Both the position numbers and the translations under genes were made by a program. A stretch of 64,000 bases of DNA from Magnetospirillum sp. (GTDB lineage: Bacteria > Pseudomonadota > Alphaproteobacteria > CACIAM-22H2): positions 789,950-853,949 of the forward strand of contig JAPZUA010000001.1 of assembly GCA_027532905.1 (NCBI GenBank). Direction: 5' to 3'. Below, in pieces: positions 26,351 through 34,884 of this stretch; the stretch's first letter is position 1, and every line of letters starts with the position of its first letter. A model generated the notes under the pieces. That model saw only the letters and a program-made list of their open reading frames with translations, searched no databases and was not told the DNA's origin.

Positions 26351-26384
26351 GAAGGGCGCGGGGCAGATCTGCCCCACGCCCTTC
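26351..26384 (-). terminator. Strong terminator-like palindrome after the HU gene
   Basis: GAAGGGCG pairs with CGCCCTTC, then after a single C/A mismatch GGGGCAGA pairs with TCTGCCCC, a 34-base near-perfect palindrome beginning 32 bases after the HU stop. The T-tract on the HU strand is weak. It is most likely the intrinsic terminator of HU. Confidence 0.7.
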
Positions 26385-26415
26385 GATATCGCGAAAGACT
26401 CTCGCGCAGGAAGCG

Positions 26416-26706
26416 TTAGACGGCTTCCTTGAGGTCCTTGGCGGCGCGGAAGGCGATCTTCTTCGACGCCTTGATCTTGATCGCTTCGCCCGTGGCCGGG
26501 TTGCGGCCCATGCGCGCGGGGCGCTTGCGCACCTGGAAGATGCCGAGGCCCGGAATGCGGATCTTGGCGCCCTTCTTCAGGCTCTTGGTCAACGCCGCGA
26601 CGAACGCGTCGAGGACTTCCACAGCCTGCTTCTTGGGCATCTCGTGCTTCTCGGCGAGCTCATAAGCAATCGCCTTCAGCGTCACAACTTCTTGTTTCTC
26701 GGCCAT
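26416..26706 (-). CDS. HU-family DNA-binding protein
   Basis: The product is 96 aa. The HU/IHF beta-arm signature IRIPGLGIFQVRKRPARMGR and NPATGEAIKIKASKKIAF is complete. HU bends and compacts DNA as a nucleoid protein. AGGAGG 11 bases before the ATG gives a very strong ribosome-binding site, fitting high expression. It stands alone; the gene upstream is far away, and a strong palindrome follows. Confidence 0.96.
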   Translation of the reverse strand: MAEKQEVVTLKAIAYELAEKHEMPKKQAVEVLDAFVAALTKSLKKGAKIRIPGLGIFQVRKRPARMGRNPATGEAIKIKASKKIAFRAAKDLKEAV

Positions 26707-27052
26707 CTGCGGATAGGCCTCCTCTTAAGGGTTCTTGGTTGTCGAGGATTTTCGGCGTTGCGCGGGCTTTGAAAGCCGCGCGCGTGGCTTGAATCCCAGC
26801 TCCATGACGTCGCGCGTGCAGTCGGGGAACGACCCCTTCTTGCGTTCGCGCCGCCGCCCGACCGACCGCCCCCCGTGCCGCTAAACGGCGACTCGACTGC
26901 GAATCGAACAAGCAAACGTAAGCCCGGTATGCCGTCTCGCCCGATTCTTGGCAAGCAGGAAAATTGCGGAAATGCTTATGGAATCGACATTGCAGCGCTG
27001 CCACCATGCAACAAAGGTAGGTTTATCAGCAACTTCTTGGCGTCGCCGTGCG
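26707..27052. other. Intergenic region upstream of HU
   Basis: About 346 bases between HU and the convergently placed secreted-protein gene. No ORF with coding character is seen. It contains the HU ribosome-binding site and presumably its promoter. From about 26890 to 27030 it is slightly AT-richer with short purine runs. I recognise no RNA gene or operator. Confidence 0.5.
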
Positions 27053-27379
27053 TCAGCTTACGGGCCTTGCGCAGCGCGTCCAGGTTTGCGCCGATGCCGT
27101 TCCTTGCGGGCGAAACAGCATTGCGTGCTCGCCCATCAGACGCATTTCGATTTCGAGTCCCGCTTCGACTTCGCCTGCCGGCGCCTTGTAGGTGAAACCG
27201 TGGCGCGTGTAACTTCCCTCAATGCGTGCACCGGCCGGCGTGGTCAAACGCGGGCCGTCGATCATGAGGCGCCGCTGGCCGACGGGAGCACACCATTCGC
27301 CGTCGATCGCATCAGCAACGGCCGGTACAGCCCCGACAAGCGCCAATACTGCACCGCAAAAAATCGCCATTTTCCGCAT
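27053..27379 (-). CDS. Small secreted protein of unknown function
   Basis: The product is 108 aa. A signal peptide (MRKMAIFCGAVLALVGAVPA, then VADA) precedes a short domain beginning IDGEWCAPVGQRRLMIDGPR with a conserved-looking pattern ending FRPQGTASAQTWTRC. Two cysteines at the two ends of the domain (WC and RC) may form a disulfide in the periplasm. I cannot name a family. The ATG at 27379 is used rather than an upstream one. Confidence 0.7.
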   Translation of the reverse strand: MRKMAIFCGAVLALVGAVPAVADAIDGEWCAPVGQRRLMIDGPRLTTPAGARIEGSYTRHGFTYKAPAGEVEAGLEIEMRLMGEHAMLFRPQGTASAQTWTRCARPVS

Positions 27380-27443
27380 GAGGCCGCTCCCGCAGGTCAA
27401 GGGTCGAGGGGGCCTTCATTGTCGGACTCGAAATGGCGCTTGT

Positions 27444-27998
27444 CTAGAATGCGCGCGTCGCAACCTCGCAGTTTTTGAACGCGACGCCCGTGAGCCGGTT
27501 TAGGAACGTGCCGTGGCCCACGACCGCGATTTCGTTTTCGGGGCGGGCCGCAAGCCATTGGCGGAACGCGGCAACGCGGCCCTGCAGCAGCGGCTCGGGC
27601 TCTTGCACGATCGCGGTCGGGCGCACGGGATCGTGGTGCCACCACGGATCGTCGAGATGGTCGAAGGCAAGGTCGGGGAAGTCGGCCTTCAAGGCGGCCG
27701 TCGGCCGACCGATATCGCCCGAATGCTCGCATTTCTCGCGGTGCAAGGCTTCCACGTGCCAGCGTGCCGCATGGCCCGCAAACGCGTGCCGCGCCGTCTG
27801 GATCGCGCGCGTGAGCGGCGAGACGACGACGAGTTCCACACGCGCCCAGCGCACCGGATCGGCAAGCGCTTGGGCTTGCGTGCGGCCAAGCTCGGTCAGA
27901 TGCGGATCGAAAATCATCGGATCGACGCGCGCGATCGAATCGAAGGCGGCGTTGAATTCGGATTGGCCGTGGCGGATGAGATGGACTGTTTTGGGCAT
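27444..27998 (-). CDS. Histidine phosphatase family protein (phosphoglycerate mutase-like)
   Basis: The product is 184 aa. The RHG motif that carries the phosphorylated histidine (HLIRHGQSEFN, residues 6-16) is at the start, with the second catalytic histidine in EIAVVGHGTFLNRL. ELVVVSPLTRAIQTA and HREKCEHSGDIG are also typical. The substrate is not determined. It lies head to head with pirin across a 140-base intergenic stretch. Confidence 0.9.
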   Translation of the reverse strand: MPKTVHLIRHGQSEFNAAFDSIARVDPMIFDPHLTELGRTQAQALADPVRWARVELVVVSPLTRAIQTARHAFAGHAARWHVEALHREKCEHSGDIGRPTAALKADFPDLAFDHLDDPWWHHDPVRPTAIVQEPEPLLQGRVAAFRQWLAARPENEIAVVGHGTFLNRLTGVAFKNCEVATRAF

Positions 27999-28138
27999 AG
28001 GCGGTTCGATAAGGCAAAGTGCGGCCCGGCGCAACGACCGTTTCCGCCCAGCGAATGCTGCGTTCGCAAAAGCCCCCTTCCCTTTGCCGCGCAAAAACCC
28101 CACATCTTCCCTTGAGCAACCAAGCAACGGAACGTCCG

Positions 28139-28975
28139 ATGACAGCCTCCGAAAGAAACGTCGAAAAAATCGTGCGCGGCCAGGCCACCAGCGACGGGGC
28201 CGGCGTCAAACTCACGCGCGTAATCGGCACGCACCGGCTACCCGATCTCGACCCGTTTTTGATGCTCGACGAATTCGGCTCGGACGATCCGCAAGCCTAT
28301 CTCGCGGGCTTTCCCGACCATCCGCATCGCGGCTTCGAAACCGTGACCTACATGCTCGCGGGCCGCATGCGCCACGGCGACAACAAGGGCAATGTCGGCC
28401 TGCTCGAGCCGGGCTCGGTGCAGTGGATGACCGCCGGACGCGGCATCGTGCATTCCGAAATGCCCGAACAGGAAGAAGGGCTGATGCGCGGCTTCCAGCT
28501 GTGGGTCAATCTGCCCGCGCGCGACAAAATGTGCGCGCCGCGCTACCAGGACATCCCGCCCGCCGCGATCCCGGTTTTCGAGCCCGGCGACGGCAACCGG
28601 GTCAAAATCATCGCGGGCCGCTATGCGGGCATTGAAGGCCCGGTTTCGGCGGTCGCGACTGAGCCGCTTTATCTCGACGTGCATCTTGTCGCGCAGACCG
28701 CGCTCGCCGTGCCGGTGGCGGCCGACCATGCAGGCTTTGTCTATGTCTACGAGGGGGGCGCGGTCGCAGGCGACAAGCCGCTCGCCAAGGGCGAGCTCGG
28801 CGTGTTGGGCGCAGGCGACCGGCTCACGCTGCGCACCGGCGACGAGCCCGCACGGTTGCTGGTCGTCGCCGGCAAAAAACTCGACGAGCCCGTCGCCAAA
28901 TACGGCCCCTTCGTGATGAACACGCAGGCCGAATTGCACCAGGCCGTCGCCGACTATCGCGCGGGGCGTTTCTAG
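28139..28975 (+). CDS. Pirin family protein
   Basis: The product is 278 aa, a bicupin. The metal-binding motif is intact (FPDHPHRGFETVTYMLAG with His residues, then GSVQWMTAGRGIVHSE, and the Glu). The C-terminal cupin (FVYVYEGGAVAG) is also present. Pirins bind iron and some act as quercetin dioxygenases or in redox signalling. It is divergent from the histidine phosphatase. Confidence 0.92.
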   Translation: MTASERNVEKIVRGQATSDGAGVKLTRVIGTHRLPDLDPFLMLDEFGSDDPQAYLAGFPDHPHRGFETVTYMLAGRMRHGDNKGNVGLLEPGSVQWMTAGRGIVHSEMPEQEEGLMRGFQLWVNLPARDKMCAPRYQDIPPAAIPVFEPGDGNRVKIIAGRYAGIEGPVSAVATEPLYLDVHLVAQTALAVPVAADHAGFVYVYEGGAVAGDKPLAKGELGVLGAGDRLTLRTGDEPARLLVVAGKKLDEPVAKYGPFVMNTQAELHQAVADYRAGRF

Positions 28976-29004
28976 CCTATGCGATCGCGTGGGCGGCCGT
29001 CTGC

Positions 29005-29436
29005 TCAATCGAGCAGAACGATCGCCTCCACTTCGAAGCGCATCGCATCGACCGCGAGTTTCGGTACCGGCACCAGCGTCTGTGCCGGCAATGTCGCACC
29101 GAACATCCGCACAACATTTTCGGTGAGGATGCCGAGCTTCGACATGTCGTGGTCGACGACGAACACCGTCAGCTTCACGACCTTGTCCGGGCGTGCACCG
29201 AGTGCTTCGAGGACTGCGCCAAGATTCGCATAGGCCTGCTCCACTTGGCCGGCGAAATCGGGCGCGAGAGTCCCGGTTCGGTCCTGTCCGCCTTGCCCCG
29301 AGATGAAGGCCAGCCGCCCGGCGGCGGGTACGACAACTGCCGTGCTGTAGCCATTTGGCGTCGGGTCGTGCAGGTGGGAGGGGTTGACGATCGTCGGCGC
29401 TGTACCGCTTGCGACTGTTCGTTCCTTGGAAATCAT
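29005..29436 (-). CDS. RidA/YjgF family enamine/imine deaminase-like protein
   Basis: The product is 143 aa. The motif LAFISGQGGQDRTGTL, AYANLGAVLEALGARPDKVV and TLVPVPKLAVDAMRFEVEAI, ending IVLLD, identifies the RidA fold. The catalytic arginine of classical RidA (usually in RVxxEI) is not obvious; the region reads AMRFEVEAIV. AAGGAG 7 bases upstream supports the ATG at 29436. It is divergent from a WYL regulator across an 85-base gap with an inverted repeat. Confidence 0.88.
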   Translation of the reverse strand: MISKERTVASGTAPTIVNPSHLHDPTPNGYSTAVVVPAAGRLAFISGQGGQDRTGTLAPDFAGQVEQAYANLGAVLEALGARPDKVVKLTVFVVDHDMSKLGILTENVVRMFGATLPAQTLVPVPKLAVDAMRFEVEAIVLLD

Positions 29437-29482
29437 GGTCGTTCTCCTTGCTGAATTGACCAAGATCCGTCTAAAACAAAAC

Positions 29483-29501
29483 GGTGCCAAAAACTGGCAC
29501 C
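29483..29501. promoter_or_regulatory. Operator-like inverted repeat between ridA-like and WYL regulator genes
   Basis: A perfect 7-bp inverted repeat, GGTGCCA - AAAAC - TGGCACC, sits between the two divergent genes, 21 bases before the regulator start. Its symmetry and position match an autoregulatory operator for the adjacent HTH/WYL protein. Confidence 0.65.
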
Positions 29502-29521
29502 AAATAGGCTAGAGTTCGGGC

Positions 29522-30241
29522 ATGAACGTCCGCCTCCGACACGACGCCATCGTGCGCCTGCTGCGACGCCGCGGAACGGCGACGATCGGCGATTTGGCCG
29601 CAGCGGTCGGAGCATCGCGGCGCACGCTCTTGCGCGACATCGCGGCATTGCGCGACCAGGGCTTCGTCATACATTCCGAATGCGGGCGCGGCGGCGGCCT
29701 GCAGCTCGACCCGCAATCGGTGCAGACGACGGCACGGCTGTCGGTGACGGAGGTGTTCGCGCTACTGATCAGCGTTGCCGCAATGCGGGCTGCACGCGCG
29801 TTGCCCTTCTCGGATCTTGCCGATATCGGGCTCGCAAAAATCGAAAAGGCTTTGCCACCCGACAAAGCGCGGGATCTGCGCCGCTTCCTCGATTGCCTGC
29901 ATGTCGGGCGATTGTCGCCCAAGCAGGACATCTCGAACCTTGGCTCGATCGACCCAGAACTCTTGCCGGCGTTCGAAACGGCGTTCCTCCAGCGGCTGCG
30001 GCTGCGGTTCGGCTACCGCGATGCGAAGGGGGCGCAGACGCACCGAACAGTCGAACCGCAGGCCATGCTGATCCTGCCGCCAATCTGGTACCTCGTGGCG
30101 TGGGATCCCGCGCGCGCCGATTTCCGCCATTTCCGCATGGACCGAATCGATCGACCCGAAACGGTTGAAGGCATGCCGTTTCGACGACGGCACGTGCCGT
30201 TCGAAGACGACGTGTGCCCCTTCAGGGATTTGAACCGCTAA
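29522..30241 (+). CDS. HTH/WYL-domain transcriptional regulator (YafY-like)
   Basis: The product is 239 aa. Residues 1-60 are a winged helix-turn-helix of the HTH_11 type (MNVRLRHDAIVRLLRRRGTA, LAAAVGASRRTLLRDIAALR). The C-terminal half contains a WYL-like ligand domain (VEPQAMLILPPIWYLVAWDP, DFRHFRMDRIDRPE). WYL regulators sense small ligands or nucleic acids. It is divergent from ridA-like 29005-29436 and probably controls it through the 29483-29501 repeat. Its stop overlaps the convergent Uup stop. Confidence 0.88.
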   Translation: MNVRLRHDAIVRLLRRRGTATIGDLAAAVGASRRTLLRDIAALRDQGFVIHSECGRGGGLQLDPQSVQTTARLSVTEVFALLISVAAMRAARALPFSDLADIGLAKIEKALPPDKARDLRRFLDCLHVGRLSPKQDISNLGSIDPELLPAFETAFLQRLRLRFGYRDAKGAQTHRTVEPQAMLILPPIWYLVAWDPARADFRHFRMDRIDRPETVEGMPFRRRHVPFEDDVCPFRDLNR

Positions 30242-32052
30242 CCGCCTTCGATTTCCGCGCGCAGCATCTCGAGCTCGAGCCATTCGTCTTCGGCGGCGAC
30301 AAGGCCTGCCTGCACGGCCTCAAGCTCGGCCGAGATGCGCGCAAAGCCGGCCGCATCGCGCGCATAGAAGCCCGCGTCGGCAAGGGTCGCTTCGAGGGAC
30401 GATATCTTGGCGCGCATCTCGTCCATGCGCCCCGGCAGGTTTTCAAGCGCGTGCTTCTGCTTGAAGCTGAGTTTACGCTTGGGCGGTGCTGCGGCGGATG
30501 AAGCGGCCGGTCCGGCGGCGCGCTTGGTTTGTTTGGCTTGAGAGCCTGCCAGCGCCTCGACGCCGCGCCCGCGCTGGGCCACCATGTCGGAATAGCCGCC
30601 CGCATATTCCTGCCACACGCCCTCGCCTTCGGCGACGAGCGTAGACGTCGCAACGCGGTCGAGGAAGTCGCGGTCGTGGCTGACCAGCAGCACGGTGCCC
30701 GCATAGTCGGCCAGAAGTTCCTGCAAAAGATCGAGCGTTTCGATATCGAGATCGTTAGTCGGCTCGTCGAGCACCAAAAGGTTCGAAGGCTTGGCGAAGG
30801 CGCGCGCCAGCATGGCACGTCCGCGTTCCCCGCCCGACAAAGCGGCCACGCGCGTGCGCGCTTGCTGCGGCAAAAACAGAAAGTCCTTGAGATAGGCGAG
30901 CACGTGGCGCGTACCGCCGCCGAGCGACACGGTTTCGCCGTGCCCGCCGGTGAGCGTATCGGCAAGCGTCGCGTCGGGATCGAGCGATTCGCGGCGCTGA
31001 TCGAGCGTCACCATCGCAAGGCCCGTGCCGATGCGCGATTCGCCCGTGTCGGGTGCCAAAGCGCCGGTCAGCAGATTGAGCAACGTCGTCTTGCCTGCCC
31101 CATTCGGGCCGACGATGCCAACACGGTCGCCGCGCAGAATGCGCACCGAAAAATCGGCGACGACCTTGCGCTGCCCGTAGCTTTTGGAAATCCCATCGGC
31201 CGCAATCACGAGCGTGCCCGAGCCGTCGGCGGCGAAGCTCGACATTTTGAGCGTGCCGGGGGCGGCCACACGCGCGCGGCGCTGGGCGCGCAGCGCTTGC
31301 AATTCGCCCACACGGCGCACATTGCGCTTGCGCCGTGCGGTCACACCGTAGCGCAGCCAGTCTTCCTCGCGCGCGATCTGGCGCGACAGCTTGTGCGCTT
31401 CGAGCTCTTCTTGCGCCAGAATTTCGTCGCGCCACGCTTCGAAATGCGCGAAGCCCCGGCCCAAGCGCCGCGTGCGGCCGCGGTCGAGCCACACCATGTC
31501 GCGCGACAACGCTTCGAGAAAGCGCCGGTCGTGGCTGATCAGCACGAGCGCACCACGCGACGAAGCAAGCTCGCGCTCGAGCCAGGCGATGGCCGGCAGA
31601 TCGAGATGGTTGGTCGGTTCGTCGAGCAGCAGAATATCGGGCGAAGGGGCGAGCAGGCGTGCCAAGGCCGCACGCCGCGCTTCCCCGCCCGACAGGCGTT
31701 GCGGGTCTTCCGCTCCGCTCAAGCCGAGAGATTCCAGCAGATAGCGGGCGCGATGGATGTCGCGATCGGCCCCGAGTTCGGCCGTTGCAAAGTCGAAAAC
31801 CGTAGCATAACCACTCAGATCGGGCTCCTGAGCCAAATAGGCGCAAGTGGTGCCGGGCTGCAGAAAGCGCGAACCGCCGTCCGGCTCGAGCGAACCTGCC
31901 GCAATCTTGAGCAAAGTCGACTTGCCGGAGCCGTTGCGCCCGACCAAAGCAAGCCGTTCGCCTGCACCAACGGCGAGTTCGGCGCCGTCGAGCAGGGAAG
32001 GCCCGCCAAAAGAGAGGCGAATGTCCTGTAAATTGAGCAGCGGCGACGCCAT
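30238..32052 (-). CDS. uup: ABC-F family ATPase, Uup-like
   Basis: The product is 604 aa. Two nucleotide-binding domains are complete: Walker A GRNGSGKST and GPNGAGKTT; signatures LSGGEARRAALARLL and LSGGERGRAMLARAF; Walker B ILLLDEPTNHLDLPAI and LLVLDEPTNDLDIETL. A C-terminal coiled-coil extension (about residues 520-604) is the mark of Uup rather than EttA. ABC-F proteins act on the ribosome and, for Uup, on branched DNA. There are no membrane segments. The symbol is assigned by domain layout only. Confidence 0.88.
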   Translation of the reverse strand: MASPLLNLQDIRLSFGGPSLLDGAELAVGAGERLALVGRNGSGKSTLLKIAAGSLEPDGGSRFLQPGTTCAYLAQEPDLSGYATVFDFATAELGADRDIHRARYLLESLGLSGAEDPQRLSGGEARRAALARLLAPSPDILLLDEPTNHLDLPAIAWLERELASSRGALVLISHDRRFLEALSRDMVWLDRGRTRRLGRGFAHFEAWRDEILAQEELEAHKLSRQIAREEDWLRYGVTARRKRNVRRVGELQALRAQRRARVAAPGTLKMSSFAADGSGTLVIAADGISKSYGQRKVVADFSVRILRGDRVGIVGPNGAGKTTLLNLLTGALAPDTGESRIGTGLAMVTLDQRRESLDPDATLADTLTGGHGETVSLGGGTRHVLAYLKDFLFLPQQARTRVAALSGGERGRAMLARAFAKPSNLLVLDEPTNDLDIETLDLLQELLADYAGTVLLVSHDRDFLDRVATSTLVAEGEGVWQEYAGGYSDMVAQRGRGVEALAGSQAKQTKRAAGPAASSAAAPPKRKLSFKQKHALENLPGRMDEMRAKISSLEATLADAGFYARDAAGFARISAELEAVQAGLVAAEDEWLELEMLRAEIEGG

Positions 32053-32231
32053 CGCAATAAAGTCCGATTCCGACCGAATAAAACGCGGGGCCGAAGACTT
32101 ATCCCAAGTGCTGGCTTGTTGCGAAGGTTTCCGGATGTTAATTTTTCCGAAATGTCTGCCCGTGCAGACTTGCGGGCTTACGAGTCTCCTCCCTCTTTGG
32201 CCCCTCTCATCGACCGGCCGCCGAGCAAAAG

Positions 32232-32939
32232 ATGCAAGAGCTTATCCGCAAATACCATTCGGGCGCCTACGTGTTTCGCGAAAACGAGGACGGGGACTAC
32301 GCCTTCATCGTGCGCACGGGCAAGATCCGCCTGTGCTGCCAGCGCGGCTACGACCTCAACACGCTCGAAGATCTGCACGAGGGCCGTCTGTTCGGCGAGC
32401 AGGCCTTCGTCGAGCGCACGCCGCGCCCGTCGGCGGCCGTGGCGATCGCCGAAAGCGAATGCTATGCGATCAATCGCCGCGAGTTTCTGACCAAGCTGCA
32501 GCAGCTCGACGGCGAGCGCATGCGCGCCCTGCGCAATCTTCTACTGTTCGTGGTGCGCGTGCCGATGTTCGACGCGCGCGGCGTGCGCGTGAAGCCAGAA
32601 CTCGCGGCCGACATTCTGAAGCAAATCGCCGCTTTGTGCGTGTCGGACCTTGCTTTGTCGCTGACACGCACCAAAGAGCCGCTGATCAACCTTGTGGCCG
32701 AACAGCTGCGCTTCGAGGTCGAACGGCGCTTACCGCGCGAATTGCGCGCCGAACCGCCCCCACCACCCCCCTCGCCGCTGCGCGACAAGCTCGCTGCCAA
32801 AAACGCCGCACCGGCAACGCGGGTCGCACCAGCAGCTGCGCCAGCACCCGTGCCGCGCGCAACCGCTCCATCGGCTGCCCCGGCATCGACCGCCAAAGCG
32901 AAGAGTGCCTATCCCAGCTTCGACATGCGCAAGATTTAG
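32232..32939 (+). CDS. Cyclic-nucleotide-binding domain protein with Pro/Ala-rich tail
   Basis: The product is 235 aa. Residues about 10-120 are a cNMP-binding (CAP-like) beta-roll (VFRENEDGDYAFIVRTGKIR, GRLFGEQAFVERTPRPSAAV, ESECYAINRREFLTKL). No helix-turn-helix follows; instead there is a helical stretch and a Pro/Ala-rich tail ending YPSFDMRKI. It may be a signalling adaptor rather than a transcription factor. It is convergent with the flavin reductase-like gene, and their stop codons overlap. Confidence 0.82.
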   Translation: MQELIRKYHSGAYVFRENEDGDYAFIVRTGKIRLCCQRGYDLNTLEDLHEGRLFGEQAFVERTPRPSAAVAIAESECYAINRREFLTKLQQLDGERMRALRNLLLFVVRVPMFDARGVRVKPELAADILKQIAALCVSDLALSLTRTKEPLINLVAEQLRFEVERRLPRELRAEPPPPPPSPLRDKLAAKNAAPATRVAPAAAPAPVPRATAPSAAPASTAKAKSAYPSFDMRKI

Positions 32940-33508
32940 GGTGCCCGCCAGCGCGCTTGGCGCGTGCCGCCCGTGTGCGTGAACAGAAGCCGACGATGGC
33001 CCTCAGCGCGCAGATAAAGCCATTCGATCGACACGACCTCGATCTCGACCACGACAAAACGCGCGAACGAATGTTCCGAATCGGCCGAGAAAGCCGCGTC
33101 GTCGGGTCCTTCCAGAAAAATGCCCGGCCCCGGTTCGATCGCATAGGTGCGGCGCGCACTCAAGCCTGCCGCCTGCCACGCGGCTTGCGCTATCGCGTCG
33201 GCACAATGCAGCACGGCACGGCCTTCGAGGCGCAGCTGCAGCTTGGCGTCGGCATCGTAGAAATGCAGCGCTGCGCGCCCGTCTGCGCCAAGCTCTGCGC
33301 ATTTGGCCGAGCGCATGTCGCTGTGGAAGCGCGCGCGCGCGCAGGCCGCATCGGCGCCGCGCAGCACGACCGTGCGCGCACGCGGTGCGCCGTCGAGGCC
33401 GATGGTGGCAAGCGTGGGCGTGCGCCAGGCGTGGCGGCGGTCGCCGACGGCGGCGGCGAGCCTTGCCGCGATGTCAGAGAAAATTTCGTCGGGGTCTGCG
33501 GAGTTCAC
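32936..33508 (-). CDS. Pyridoxamine 5'-phosphate oxidase-like flavin protein
   Basis: The product is 190 aa. The split-barrel FMN-binding region is recognisable (RTPTLATIGLDGAPRARTVV, ARARFHSDMRSAKCAEL, AALHFYDADAKLQLRLEG, LLFTHTGGTRQARWRAP). This matches PNPOx-like proteins of unknown substrate. The GTG at 33508 is chosen because a GAGGA ribosome-binding site precedes it and the product begins where homology-like sequence begins; upstream in-frame ATGs lie in the divergent gene region. Confidence 0.82.
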   Translation of the reverse strand: MNSADPDEIFSDIAARLAAAVGDRRHAWRTPTLATIGLDGAPRARTVVLRGADAACARARFHSDMRSAKCAELGADGRAALHFYDADAKLQLRLEGRAVLHCADAIAQAAWQAAGLSARRTYAIEPGPGIFLEGPDDAAFSADSEHSFARFVVVEIEVVSIEWLYLRAEGHRRLLFTHTGGTRQARWRAP

Positions 33509-33584
33509 GCGCGGTTCCTCTGGCTTGAAACGCCCGCATGAGTATAACCATGCCACGCCACGCAAGACATCGGGAGATCGTGCA

Positions 33585-34349
33585 ATGAAATGGGTCCGCG
33601 CCCGCCACGCCACACGCGAAATCTTCGGCACGCTAGAAGGCGACCGGCTGCTGGTGCATGCGGGCGACATGTTCGCCGGAGCCGCACCGACGGACGAAAG
33701 CCTCGCTTTGGCCGATCTCGTCTATCTGCCGCCGGTGCGGCCAGGCAAATTCATCGGTCTGTGGAACAATTTCCACGCGGCGGCCGCCAAAAACGGCTGG
33801 GCCATCCCGGCCGAGCCGCTTTATTTTCTCAAAGGGGCGAACGCGCTTGCGGCCCACCAGAGCGAGATCGCGATGCCCGGAGAAGATGTCGGGCGCATCT
33901 TCTACGAAGGCGAACTCGGCATCGTGATCGGCAAGACCGCGAAAGCGGCGACACCCGAACAGGCGGCAGCTTCGATCTTCGGCTACACATGCGTGAACGA
34001 CGTGACGGCGTTCGAACTGCTCGCGCGCGATGCAAGCTTCGCGCAATGGACGCGCGCCAAGAGCTTCGACGGGTTCGGTCCGCTGGGCCCGGTCATGGCA
34101 ACCGGCCTCGATCCGCAGTCGCTCGTCGTGCGCACGCGCGTCAATGGGCGCGAGCGCCAGAACTATCCGGTCGCCGACATGATCTTCAGCCCCGTCTCCT
34201 TGGTCGAACGGCTCAGCCGCGACATGACGCTCGAACCCGGCGACGTAATTGCCTGCGGCACGTCGCTCGGCGCCCTGCCGGTCAAGGCTGGCACGCTGGT
34301 CGAAATCGAGATCGACGGGGTCGGCGTGCTCGCCAACCGCTTCGTGTGA
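33585..34349 (+). CDS. Fumarylacetoacetate hydrolase family protein
   Basis: The product is 254 aa. The FAH fold is indicated by KFIGLWNNFHAAAAKNGWAI (in the family, FAHNYxxH-like), EPLYFLKGANALA, YEGELGIVIGKTAKAA, FGYTCVNDVTAFELLARD, KSFDGFGPLGPVMAT, and GDVIACGTSLGALPVKAGTL. Such metal-dependent enzymes cleave or decarboxylate acylpyruvate-like 2-keto acids in aromatic catabolism. The exact substrate is not clear. It stands alone, divergent from the FMN-binding gene. Confidence 0.9.
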   Translation: MKWVRARHATREIFGTLEGDRLLVHAGDMFAGAAPTDESLALADLVYLPPVRPGKFIGLWNNFHAAAAKNGWAIPAEPLYFLKGANALAAHQSEIAMPGEDVGRIFYEGELGIVIGKTAKAATPEQAAASIFGYTCVNDVTAFELLARDASFAQWTRAKSFDGFGPLGPVMATGLDPQSLVVRTRVNGRERQNYPVADMIFSPVSLVERLSRDMTLEPGDVIACGTSLGALPVKAGTLVEIEIDGVGVLANRFV

Positions 34350-34356
34350 GAGGGGC

Positions 34357-34842
34357 TCAAGGGCGGTAGTGGATCGCGATCATTAGATGCGTGACGCGCG
34401 CGCCCTCGCCCAGCGGCAGCAGCAGGCGCGACCAGCCGAAATCCGTGCCGCGATGGCGCGCGATCTCGGTGTACAGATAGACGGGAGCTGCCGCCGCGAT
34501 CGTTCTGTGATAGCCCGCCGCCGCTTTCGTGCCGACTTCGGGAACTTGGCTCACAATGTCCGACAAGCGTCGGCCGGTATAATCGTGACCGAGCCACGCC
34601 GCCACGGCAGAGCCGAAAATGCGGAACTGGAAATCGTCGTCGACCAGTTCGAGCAGATGCAGATAGCCGAGCCACGGCACGATGTCATCGAAGCTGAAAT
34701 GGGCGCGCGGCGGCAGCGGATTGGAACCGCGCTTTTCGTTCCAGATTTCGGCCAGGCGCAGCAGCGACGGCGGCGCCTCGGTCAAGGGCAGCTCGATTTC
34801 GCCCCCTTCAAAGGCAAAACGCAGCTTGTCAGGAGAATTCAT
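34357..34842 (-). CDS. PAS_5-like (PF07310-type) protein
   Basis: The product is 161 aa. It follows the PAS_5 pattern: LLRLAEIWNEKRGSNPLPPR, FDDIVPWLGYLHLLELVDDD, FQFRIFGSAVAAWLGHDYTG, RRLSDIVSQVPEVG. These alphaproteobacterial one-domain PAS-like proteins are of unknown function. The ATG at 34842 is used; an in-frame TTG 18 bases upstream is less likely. Two more proteins of the same type are at 49761 and 50351. Confidence 0.82.
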   Translation of the reverse strand: MNSPDKLRFAFEGGEIELPLTEAPPSLLRLAEIWNEKRGSNPLPPRAHFSFDDIVPWLGYLHLLELVDDDFQFRIFGSAVAAWLGHDYTGRRLSDIVSQVPEVGTKAAAGYHRTIAAAAPVYLYTEIARHRGTDFGWSRLLLPLGEGARVTHLMIAIHYRP

Positions 34843-34884
34843 CTCACTCAGATGCCACAAAATGGTTAGACGTAGGTTAACGCG

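Noticed and set aside
30529-32031. 500-aa reading frame antisense to the ABC-F gene
   Set aside because: It overlies a complete two-domain ATPase and has no recognisable motif.
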